The position numbers and the translations under genes were made by a program. The notes beneath the pieces are model-generated. The model was given only the letters and a program-made list of their open reading frames with translations. It was not told the origin of the DNA and did not search any database. Shown one piece after another: positions 34,214 to 46,400 of a stretch of DNA of 64,000 nucleotides. How positions within the stretch are numbered: the first letter of the stretch is position 1; each line of letters begins with the position of its first letter. This stretch comes from Lantana camara. Its lineage: Eukaryota > Streptophyta > Magnoliopsida > Lamiales > Verbenaceae. Where the stretch lies: contig CM074865.1 in assembly GCA_037501455.1 (NCBI GenBank), forward strand, positions 3,669,001 through 3,733,000, read 5' to 3'.

Positions 34214-37200
34214 ATGGCTGACCATTCTGATGAGCCTCCTCCGGGAACCCATTCTTTGCGGAGTTTGCAACCAGTCTCATCTACTCACGAGGCATTCTCC
34301 ACGCCAGCTACTGATTCTAGAAGCAGCCTTTTCCCTCTTCCCCATTCAAATGCACCCGCTGCTTCTTCCTTGGAAATTTCTACTCGTGAGAGCTCCAATG
34401 GTTCCCATGTGCAGTTTCAAACAAATAATGATATTGAAGCTGCCGCGCAAAATGCTGTTCTGCACGAGCAAGTATTGCAATTTGAAATATGCTTCGATAT
34501 TTAGAGTTTATGCCTCACTGGTTATCCATCATATGACTTGTCTAATACCATTTCAGGGAATTGCCACACAAATGGTTATACAAAGTCGGAGGTTTGTCCT
34601 GAAAATTTCCAAAAAATGAAAACCTGTTCTAATACTAGTATGTCATGTGGATTTTAACCTGTGTCTTCATACTTATGATCAGAGAATCAAGCACTGTAAC
34701 TGGACATTCTGAAGATAGTAGAGATATTTTGTCTGGCCGCCACGATCCAAATGCACTTAAGGTGTCTCAGTCTCACCATCCTTTTAAACTCTTTTTATAT
34801 TCTTTCTTGTGTGTTATGTTTCAATTTCAAAGACATTTACTTGACCATATTATGTTGCTTTAATGTTTTTCAATTCAACAGGAGCATCTTCTGAAAATGA
34901 CCACACAACATCGAACCGAAGTGGCTTTAAAACTTGGCAAGCCCACCTCTGTGGAGGAAGGTTGGACGACTATACTAAAATATTTACCATCTTTTGGTCT
35001 GTCATCTTTTTTCAGTCTAGAAGTTAGATAGCAAGCTTAAAGACCCTGTATTGGATTTGCAAACCTTTTTATCCTATCAAAATTATTGACATGGTCTAGT
35101 TTGCGTCTGCATGGGCATTTGATGTCCCAATTAATTTTCTAAATAAACTCATAAGGACATATACTCCTTTGTAGTATATTGGGTTCTACAACAGTTGCCT
35201 TTTTGGGATGTGAAGTAGGAAAGATCTGTGTGGTTTATTGATAAATTTTTTATTTTCCTACTTCCTAGTGACTGGAGATAGCCAAGATGATACATTCTGC
35301 ACTTATGATGAATAAATACTCATAATACATTTTTGATGTTGGTACTACTGCATTTTTAGATGAGTGCTGTTGGATAACTCTTGAGTGATTAATCTGCTAA
35401 AAAAGCATGTGAATTCTTTCACAACTTATTAAGGTTTTAGGTATTTACCGCATATATTGACACCGAGTCTTATCTGAGTTCCAAAGTAGCCACTGATTTT
35501 GGAAGAGAACAAAGATTTAGTTCTGATGGGCTGCATAGTTATATAACCAGTAGTGTGAGTAACCACTCATATGATGATGTTCAATATTTAACCATCTTTT
35601 ATCCCTATTTTCTCTGCTAGGCAATTTGGAAATTGGAAATGGATATGGTGTGCCTGGCGGTGGTGCTTATTCTTCACTTCACCATAAACAAACCATTGGT
35701 AAGAAACTAAGAATATTTCCCTTCTTTGGATTATTCAAATAGTATTGTTTGACACGATATCTTCAGACGGGAAGGACCTTGATACCCAGAAAAGAAGCCA
35801 AAATAACGATGAGGTTAATGGTGAGTCGGGACAGCAAACAATGGGTAAAGACTTACCCGAATATCTCAAGCAACAGTTGAAAGCAAGAGGTATCCTGAAA
35901 GAGGGTCAAAGTGAAGAGAAGTCTTCGGTGCCAGAAAATGTGAGCTGGTTGTTTCATCATTGTTTTTGTTTAATCCTTCTCACAATAAGCTTTTGTATAT
36001 GAATCTTGATTTGCAAATTAAATCCTGGTTATTAGCCTCTTTCTTATATTGTGATGATTAGTGCTAGTTTCTGTTTAAGCTAATCTGTAACTAACTCAAG
36101 TTTCTCATGTAATTTGGTTCAACATGATATATTTTTTTAACAGTACTTTCTGTTTGATTTATACTTTTTTTTCCTGAATGATGTCTTGTCGACTATATCT
36201 AACTTGTATTGGGATTTGGATTTTAGAGACTGGAGGCTCAGTCACCTCAGCTCATGGCACGCGTGAATCTTCCCCTGGGATGGGTGAGTACCAGTGGTAT
36301 TCTTGTGAAACATATATCAAGTAGTTTAATTAATGTAATTACCATTTATATCATCGTTTTATGTCATCACTCATCCATTTTGCCCGAACCAAATTGTTCT
36401 GTAGATTGAAACAAGGGACCCTGAAAATGGTGCTGTATTTTATTATAATGCGAGTTTAGGGATAAGTCAGTGGGAAAAACCTACAGATATGGCTTCTCGT
36501 CCTGTCTCTGCTATGGCACCCTTTTCAGAAGATTGGGTAGAGGCATTTGATGAAACTTCAGGTATAGTTTCATTTTCTACTAATCAAATGTCTATATATT
36601 TGCAAAGATAGGAAGAGCTTTAGATGCTGTTGTGATATTTAAATTTGATTAAAAATATTATATTATTGGAAGTTACCTGAATTGGATATATTTTTTGATA
36701 TAATCATTCCCCTTCGAGTCAAATATCAACACTTACCACTTGCAACTTCTGTTTCGGAATTGGCTAATGATTATGATTCTGTGAGTGCTTGGTTTTGTTC
36801 TTAGCCATTAGCTTCTGTAAAAGTTGGTTTTCTTCTGTTAAACGTATCTTAACAGTCCCTTTCTCCTTCATTCAGTAGTCTTTTATTCAAACTGCTGGCA
36901 TAAAGGTGTTAATGCTTGTTCACCTCTTCCAAATTCCAATATTAATTCATTCTATTTCGACATATTTCAACTTTATGGTTGTGTGTTGTCCAATATAATA
37001 TGTGGCAGGAGAGAATGTAGCCGCCTAACTATAGACACATTGGGGGAAAACAAATTCTTCTACTATATATATATATATTTAATATTTCTCAACAATGTCC
37101 ATTTCAGGTCAAAAATATTATTACAACATGAAGACCAATCTATCACAGTGGGAGCATCCAAGTGCACAAGAAGTCAACCCACAGCATTATGACAGAACGG

Positions 37201-38660
37201 TCGCGCCCCATGCAAGGGTGGGAATTTGGAATATCAAGTGTCCACTTTTCCTAAATGCATGGGATGTGGCGGCTGGGGATTGGGTCTTGTACAGTCTTGG
37301 GGCTATTGCAAGCACTGCACCTGGTATGTTTCTCTCTTTTCTATATATTTGCAGTATTTTCTATTGAAACTTAATTTGGTATAAGATGTCTAATGTTGTT
37401 CTATGCAGACTTCACAATCTTCCACAAAGCCAATACTTATCAGCCTCTGCTGAAAGCTATAACCATGCCACTGATGCTGCTGGAAATCATGGAGACTCGG
37501 AGAAAATATCTTCCAAACCCAGGTGATGTATGGAATAAGGCAATAAAATAAATTGTAGCATCTTAACTCTAAAAGCATCATCAAGGGGAACAAGCGATGA
37601 TGAAAATCGAGTTTTTCTTTTCTTTTTGTGTATCTCAATATCTATTCTGATAAAGAGGTTCATAATTTGGTTTACCATGGTATACAGGTCTAATGTGAAA
37701 CCCCCTCTTGGGAAAGGCTATAAAAAGGACATTAAGAAGCGTGCATATAGTGAAGATGATGAACTGGATCCCATGGATCCAAGTTCCTACTCTGATGCTC
37801 CTCGTGGTGGTTGGTATGAGACATACTCTTGCTAGTTGATAGAAAATTCATGCTTGAAAAGGTTTCAGTAAGATTAGCAGATCTGCAAGTGCCTAAATCT
37901 TGACAAGTTAATGAATCACTGGTTATTTTACAGGGTTGTAGGCCTTAAAGGAGTACAATCAAGAGCTGCCGATACCACTGCCACGGTATGATATCACCGA
38001 TATTTTGCCTGAAGAACTTCCTTTAGTGGAATTCAAGGACAGATGGAAATATTAAAAATAAATGGGGAAGAAGTTAAGAAGGATGAAGGGAACATTTGAA
38101 ATCTTAAAAAACGTGATCTGCTTTCGGATTAAGAAAATAAAAAAATGAAGCAATTCGTCTGCTACTACTACTACTAAACTAGAAACTAGAAGCTAGAAGA
38201 ATTCGTTTCATTTTGCTGCTACTACATCATAAGATATACTGAAACAAGCTAGAAGCTAGATGAGTCCCACGCGGTGCTTTTTTCAGTTTCTAGCTTCCTT
38301 TTTCCATTATTTAAAAGTACTTTTTTCTCCACACCCTCCTATCTTCCATTGCTCCAATTTTTTTCCAACTTCAACTTCTTCGAGGACAATGTATTTTTTG
38401 GCAGGCTGTTTCGGCATATCCTTTAGATCAGTTTCATCCCATCATTCGTTTAGCAGCATTCTTTTTGTTTTAACATAGTTTAATGCTTGGAAATTTCAAA
38501 ATTGCAGGGCCCTCTTTTCCAGCAGCGGCCTTATCCATCACCAGGTGCAATTCTACGAAAAAATGCTGAAGTTGCTTCACAAAGGAAAAAGCCAGGTTCG
38601 AACTACGCACCCATATCCAAGAGAGGAGATGGAAGTGATGGTCTCGGGGATGCTGATTGA
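34214..38660 (+). pseudogene. PQBP1-like WW-domain splicing protein gene, 13 coding exons, frameshifted in this sequence
   Basis: Coding exons: 34214-34471, 34557-34591, 34683-34761, 34882-34960, 35621-35698, 35767-35939, 36227-36283, 36405-36561, 37108-37323, 37409-37522, 37688-37813, 37934-37985, 38508-38660. It encodes LPEYLKQQLKARGIL, a WW domain spanning exons 7-8 (LPLGW, then QWEKP), a second WW-like unit (YYYN to QWEHP), a CMGC...CKHC zinc-ribbon-like motif, and the C-terminal DPMDPSSYSDAPRGGW and [12 protein letters not shown] of PQBP1. PQBP1 binds the spliceosomal U5-15kD protein through that tail and RNA polymerase II through WW. Between WW2 and CMGC the frame changes (+2 or -1, near 37217), and the exon 9/10 junction makes TGA in the ancestral frame. 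Reading on in the first frame stops at 37696. ATG 34214 follows a T-rich acceptor; an in-frame ATG at 34178 is the alternative. A sequence error is not excluded. Confidence 0.85.
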
Positions 38661-39100
38661 GTGATGCAACCCATCGGTATATCAACTTCATTGCAGGAAA
38701 TCTTCAATTGATTATATGGTGACCGGAGTAAATCTTGAACGGGAAACAGAGTGATGTGAATGATGCAGGCCACCGTCATGAACCGCCCGTGTTTGTTCAA
38801 GTTGAAGAAGTAACTCATTTGGGGTGGGTGGGGGTGTATGCAGAAATAATGCCTTGTGATGGAATGTGGATGCTTCAATTTTGAGGATATAATGTACCAT
38901 TCTCTGTGTGTGTTTTCACTTACAAGCATAATACTGTGTTTTTTTGAATCTTTTCACTTATATGGTGGTCGAGAAATGCTTATTGAACTATTAACATTAG
39001 TTGCAACAGTCGATACATTGTGAGAAACATTAATGTGTATATTTAATTTAGCTTAATCTTTCAACACCCTTTACATTTGCACTGTGTTTCTTTTCTTAAA
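38661..39100 (+). other. 3' untranslated region and downstream spacer of the PQBP1-like gene
   Basis: No ORF of note in sense. Several AATAAT/ATAATG-like signals at 38860-38960 could serve polyadenylation. Confidence 0.4.
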
Positions 39101-39109
39101 TTATTTCAT

Positions 39110-40095
39110 GGGATAATTACCGACGCCCCCCTGAGGTTTGGCGTTATTACAGAATACCCCCTGAGGTTTCGGAAATTACGAACTCCCCCCTGAATAGTAC
39201 ACCCTCGCTTACAAATAGCACCGGCCGTTAATTACACCGTTAAATTCAAATTTAAATTCCAAAAATACCCTTAGGGGGTATATTGTAATTTTACTTAGAG
39301 TTTAATGATATAATTGTAATATTAGTTAATTTTGGATTTTTTGTATTTAAAAAGTTGTTATTTAATTTAATATTTAATATTTTATCTATAAATATAAATT
39401 GAATTAGATATTTCATGCATATTTATTTCTATAAAATATGATAAGTTATAAATTTCCTTTCATTTTTTTTTCTTAGTTTTAAATATATTTTGTACAAGTC
39501 CATTTGAAGTTAATTTAAAATAATTTATCTGCAATTATAACAAATTTTCCCTCAAAATAAAAATTCATATAAAAAAAACCCACAAAGATCAACTAGTGCA
39601 TTATCAAATTTTTTTCTCAAAATTGAAAATCATAACAAATACACTAATATCAACAAATGCATTAGTAAATTCACAAAAATATCCGCCAGCCGTTTAAACA
39701 ATTATTTTAAATATTGAACATTTATGGTCAATATCTCTACAGAAAATATTAAGCATCCATAAACTGTAGGTATGAAATTAGTCTATCATAAAAATATTAA
39801 AATAACATTAAGTAGCATTTTATTAAAAAAAAAATGCTAGGTAGACACAAAACTCAAGTACTTACATCAAACCCCCTTAATAATTTCAGTCATTGCATTA
39901 GCCCCCTTACCTTTGGCTCTTTATTACATATACCCCCCTGAGTTTCAACATAGTAGGGGTAAAATAGTAAATTTCACACAATCCGTTAAATCTAACGGAG
40001 GAGATAACGGCCCAGGGGGGAGTTCGTAATTTTCGAAACCTCAGGGGGTATTCTGTAATAACGCCAAACCTCAGGGGGGCGTTGGTAATTATCCC
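39110..40095. mobile_element. Non-autonomous Mutator-like element, 986 bp
   Basis: Terminal inverted repeats of about 83 bp (39110-39193 and 40012-40095), beginning GGGATAATTACC and containing CCCCCTGAGGTTTGGCGTTA, differ at only a few positions. An exact 9-bp target duplication TTATTTCAT (39101-39109 and 40096-40104) is diagnostic for MULEs. The AT-rich interior has no ORF. Confidence 0.95.
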
Positions 40096-40434
40096 TTATT
40101 TCATTTTATCTTATGGTGTGAATGTTTATAAATATATATATATATATCATTTTAGCTTGCAATTAATAAATATGTAGAGAAGTAATTTTCACCCAAAAAA
40201 GAAAAATGTAGATATCAAATGAACTATAGGGTTTATTTGTATTATTTCATTCAAATATGACATCACATGGTATTACCAGTAAAGATATTACATATGACAC
40301 CCAACACATTACCAAGGGCAAACCACAACAATGAATTACGTCTTAGAATTAATAGACAGCATTCATTAAAAGCAATTTTAAAATATAACAGCATACATGT
40401 ATTTATGTTCAGGACTTTCTTTTCTGCAAACTTA

Positions 40435-43400
40435 TCACTTTGCAAGAAACAAAGTTCTAATCTTTTCCAGTTTTGCCATAGCTTCACTTATGCTGATTCT
40501 CTCCGAAGGCGAAAAGGCTAAACACTCGATCGCGACATGCAGAATAGATGACAAACATAGCTCTTTAGCTGAGAACCTGTCTTCCTCTCTTACCAGCAAA
40601 TTGCTGTCCACAACTCGAGTTACATTGTTTTCATGCAATGAAAGGCTAACATAGCTCATGAGACTCATGTCCTCCCCAAACATGTCGTCGGTCGGCTTCT
40701 TTCGGGTGAAAGTCTCGAGCAGCATCACACCGAAACTGTATACGTCGGAACTGGTTGACACAATGCCTTCAGCTCCATATTCTGTTTCCACAAATTAAAC
40801 AAAGACTTAAGCACATCATGAGCTGCAAAAGCCAGAAACTAAGGGAGAGTCTGAAAGGGCTTCAAAATCTATTTAGATGCAACATTTGAGAGATCATTTC
40901 TGAACAACATTTAGTTCTTTGAAGTTGAAAATGCTTGCAAATAAAATTTGATAAATATTGCTAACAGTACATTAGGGAAAGCTGCAAGTTTTGAAAACTG
41001 AATTGACAAAAGATTTCTATATATGACTGAAATCAGTGAAATCAAAATGCGGTTTTGAGATGTAACGGATTAGATCATTACCCGGTGCCATGTAACCGAT
41101 CGTTGCCAAGGTTTGTGTTTGCACTGTCAACTCCCCTTCGCCGAATAGTTTAGCCATACCAAAATCACCAACACGAGCGGTCATATCTTCATCCAGCAAC
41201 ACGTTACTAGGCTTCAAGTCGCAATGAACAATAGGAAACGTGTATTCCATATGAAGATATTCCAATGCCAAAGCCACATCTATCATAACATTTAATCTCT
41301 GCAACAAATCCAAGAAAAGATTATGCGAATATAGCCACTTCTCCAAGCTCCCATTAGACATGTACTCCAAAACCAAAGCCTTGATATCTAGATTACTACA
41401 ACATCCAAGTATCTTGATCAAGTTCCTATGCCTTATTGCTCCTAGTACTCGTGTTTCTCTCTCAAAGCTTTGGCTCACATTTTCTGATTGCAGATTGAAA
41501 ACTTTTACTGCAACCGTTAGCCCGTCAGACAATGTTCCAATGAATACCGAACCGAAGCTCCCACTTCCAAGAATGTTGCTCTCACTAAATCCATTTGTCG
41601 CTCGTTGGAGTTCAAAGTAAGAACTTTCTCTCCAAGGATGTGATGACATTTGGCTTGAGGTTCCTTTTATGTTGCTCATTTTTCTTCTTCTCACTAGAAG
41701 AATCAGGAAAACAGCAAACAAGGCTGCTACAACAACACAAATAGGTGGTATAATGTATTTCTCAACAGACTTGAAAGTACTTGTTTTGGTTTGTTTTTCA
41801 CCACAAGGTGGAACTTGGAGACGGGCCGGACCACATAGACCGGAGTTGTTTGAAAATGATTGAGCTGTAAAATTTGAAAAATTACCTCCCGTAGGAATCG
41901 GCCCTTCAAGTCTATTGTAAGAAACATTAAGGTATTCAAGAACAGAGAGTCCCTCTAAAGACTTTGGGATGATTCCTGAAAAATCATTGAAGGAAAGATC
42001 CAACGATTCTAAACCTCGTAAATTCCCCAATGACGTTGGAATAGACCCCTGAAATTTATTGTGTGCTAAAGACAGCCTAACCAATGAATTTGCCTTGTCG
42101 ATAGAACTCGGGACATTCCCTGTGAACTGATTCCAAGATAAGTCCATTCGTACCATAGCCTTAAAGTTTCCAATCTCAGATGAGAGAGAGCCATTTAACT
42201 TGTTTGAGGACAAGTTTAAGAACAGGAGATCACTAAGGCTGTACAGACTGGAGGGTACATTAGATTCCAACTTGTTGTGATCTAAGTACAATTCTCTCAA
42301 GAATTTGAGTTTACCAATGCATGCAGGAATCATGCCAGACAACGCGTTGTTTCTCGCGTTGATGAGCCCCAAATTGTTTAACCGACAAATTTCAATAGGA
42401 ATGTCTCCTTCGAGCTTGTTGTAATCAAGATACACGCGAAAGAGTTTTCTTAAATTTCCCAGTGTTGGTGGGATAACACCTGTCAACTCATTGCTATCAA
42501 GCCATAATTCTAGCAAGTTGGTCATGTTGCCAATCTCAGAAGGGATAGGACCTTTAATTCCACAAGAAAACGCCCAAAAAGTATGAAGAGTATCAGATAA
42601 GTTCCCTATCGAGTTAGGCAGTTTACCATCCAACAAATTTGTAGAAATTTCTATTCTCTCCAAATTTCGACAATTTGTCAATGAAGTGAGGAAACCTGGG
42701 TCCTTGTTTTGAGATTTTAATGTTAATCTGTTCCCTGCAATCCGAACGCTTCGCAAGAATCTTAGGTTGTCCAAGTTGGGTGCTGGACCAGAAAAATAGT
42801 TAAAACCCATATCTAACTCTATAAGACTAGTGGCATTGTTGATGTTGTTTGGAATATGTCCACTGAGTTTGTTGCCATACAAATAAAAACCTTGTAGGTT
42901 GGGAAGTGAAAGGCCAAATGTTGAAGGAAGATGACCTGAGAACTGATTGTCTGTAAGGTCCAAGATTTCCATTGTTGATATATTGAAGATGGAAGGAGGG
43001 ATGAGACCAGATAACCCATTGATGCCGACATTGAATTCCAAAAGATTAAGGCTGCCAAGCTCACTCGGCAATTCACCTGTCAATTTGATTTAATTTTTAC
43101 ATATTAAAGAAAAAACACAAGATTAATCTTTGTGGATTTTTAAGTGGAATGGAAGTTTATTAATTTATAATGCTAAGAACAAATGGAAAATTTACATGGA
43201 AATTTTTCGTTATTCGCTAGGACAAAATTATAAAAATCGTCCTATAATTTACACCTTTTCGGATCTCAATCATTTTTGATATCGTATTTTCAATTTTGTT
43301 TTTAAATTAAAAAACTTTTGCAATTTTTATCCGATTTTGACTCGAAATTGAAAAATCCCCAATTTTATTGACGTGGCCTGATTTGAGGCTTGATTTGGAA

Positions 43401-46400
43401 ATCAATTTTTTGGCTGACTGGGCTAAATAAGAAGTATGTGGATACCTTGTGAACTTATAATGTTGCTTTTGTATTTTGAAATAAACAAGATGCCATAATA
43501 TATATAAAACTTTAAATAAAATATGTATCGCAAAAATAAAAATAAATAAATAATGTATATAAATATATAAATTATATTATCATATTTATCAAAAATTTTA
43601 ATAAATTAATAAATATACATATAAATATATAATATTACAAGGAAAATTAGATATGTAATAATTATATATATATATAAAACATATATGCATATAAAAGAAA
43701 TAAAAAAAAAAAAAAAAGGAAAATGGGTCATCTTCTCCAGGCAGCTACCCACTGCCTGCTTTACACCACCGCCGCCGCCAGCCCCATGCTTTGCACCACC
43801 ACCGGAAAGTCTTTGCACCGTCAGCGACGGCGACGGCTCTCCGCCGGCCAAAATAACTTCGAGAGCGGCGGCCCAGCGGCGGATGCTGAGTGTCCGAGCA
43901 GGCTTGGAGCTGTGCGATTTGGGGATCTTGGAGAAAACGTTTGAAGACTCAGAAAGAATTAGATAAATCGGGACCTGAACGAGAACGAAACAAACCCATT
44001 TGACATAACATTTCTCCTAATCTGCTCATATCCACAACCTCCATATCTTAATTAATCAATCGAGATTGCCTGGGTGTCTTTTTGTCGAGGGTTGAGAGGG
44101 CAGCGGCGGAGCTAGGGGGGGGGGATGAATTTGGTGGTTGGTGGGCGGCGACCTCTTTGCTAGAGATGATGAACGTTTTTTTTATATGCATATATTGCTT
44201 TTAATTTGATATGTATATGTTTTTCTATGTTTATTTATTTCGATTGACACCTTAACCCTCCACATGAACAGTCATATAAGCTTTACAAATGAGTCGGCAA
44301 AAGGAAATTCTCAATTTGGGAATGAAATCATGGCAGTAAAAATTGGAAATTTTGTAATTTAGAATCGAAATCGGATGAAATTGCAAAATTTTTTAAATCA
44401 GAATACAAAATTGAAAATGCAATATCAAGAATGATTGGAATTCAAAAAGATGTAAGTTATAGGATGATTTTTGCAATTTTGTCTTTCCATCAAAGTACAT
44501 AACAACATGAATGTTATTGTAAAGTTGTAATCTAATCACTTACAAGCAATTGTTAACATACCTGTGAAATTGTTGTCGTGTAACCGTAGAGTGTTCAACA
44601 TGGTGAGATTTCCAATTTGCTTAGGTATGTTGCCTGTGAATTTGTTAGGGAAACAAACAATGCTCATTAAATTAAAAAAAAAAAAAAAATCTTGAATTTT
44701 TCAATTTTAACAAGTTTTATTTGAAAGATGTGCATATATTTGTTATGTTAAAATAAATTGCTTTTTGGGTTGGGAGTGAAGAAGATGGCTGTCATGTTTG
44801 AGCTTAAAATCCCTGAAAATAGCAAGTGGATTGATAGCCGTTGGATTAGCTTTTATCACAACTGCAGGATTAAATTTAAACGCCAAGGAAACGACGTCGC
44901 ATTCACTAATCCTGAATCCGTTAATCTATAAAAGCATCTGAAGGCTGGGACTTATTCCATGAAAGGGGGAGATTTAACAAATCTTTCCATATGAGACTAT
45001 GAGCCAAGCTACAATACCAACTCCGAAAAGGCGGGTTGATTCTCTCAATATCTTTATTCCTTTTTGAATTGTTGCTTAACGGAATTGGCAGAGGCATTGT
45101 AATCTTTTTATTCTTGTAGCTTTGGTTGTTTGGAAGACAAGTTATAAGATATCAGTTTTTTTCTTTTCTTGTTCTCTGTTTCTCACCTCAAATCTCTTTT
45201 TTATTTTTAAAGTTACTGACATATTAATGGATATCATTACAGAGTCTGTGAAGGTGGGGAGAAAAGAAATCAAAAAACCAAAAAAATACGGAAGGAGAAA
45301 ATAAGAAGAAAAAGTAGGGAGGGTCTGTGATCTGCGGATTTTGCATATATTTGTTGATCTGCGGATCGGCGGTGGCAGCAGATCCGGAAAAAAAAAAAAG
45401 AACCCAAAATTGGCCCTAAAACGCCATGGGGGCAGGGGTTGGGTTCTTTTCGTCGAGGGTTGAGATGGCATCGGCGGGGGATGAGAGAGACGAGAACAGA
45501 GATCGGAAAGTGGGGGATGAATTTGGTGGTTGGTGCTGCTGCTGAGCGGCGGCCTCTTTGCTAGAGAAGATGAACGTTTTCTAATTAATTTTTTTTTATA
45601 TGCATATATTGTTTTTAATTTGATATGTATATGTGTTTCTATGTTTATTTATTTCGATTGACACCTTACCCCTCCACGTGAACAGTCATATAAGCTTTAC
45701 AAATGAGTCAGCAAAAAAAAATTCTCAATTTGGGCACCAATTCCTGTCATGCCAGCAAAAATTGAGATATTTTTTAATTGCGAGTCGAAATCAGATGAAA
45801 ATTGTAAAATTTTTTAAACAAGAGTACAAAATTGAAAATGCAATATCAAGGAGGACTGAAATTCGAAAAGATGTAAGTTATAGGATGACTTTTGCAATTT
45901 TATCTTTCGATTAGAATATATAACAACAAGAATTTTATTGTAAAGTTGTAATCTAATCAATTACAACCGATTCTCAACATAGCTGTGAAATTATTATAGT
46001 CTAACCATAGGTGGTTCAACATGGTGAGGTTTCCAATTTGCTTAGGTATGTTGCCTGTGAATTTGTTAGGGAAATAAACAATGCTTGTTAAATTGAAAAA
46101 ACAAAATATCTTGAATTTTTCAATTTTAACAAGTTTTATTTGAAAGATATGCATTTTACCTCCCTATAATATTAGAAATCAACAAAGAATCCTTTATAAA
46201 AGAAGAATTGACATTCTCCTCCTAAAAAAAAAAAAAAAAAAAAAAAGACGTTTTAACCCCCAAAAGGAGGGAGGTGTTGCACACACGGACACATTGTCTT
46301 AATTTTATTTTTACACTCCAACCACCAATTTTGAGAAAAGAATTTATTTATTTATTTTGAAAAAGCCTAAATCATCCAAAAGGACGTTTATTGCATTTAA

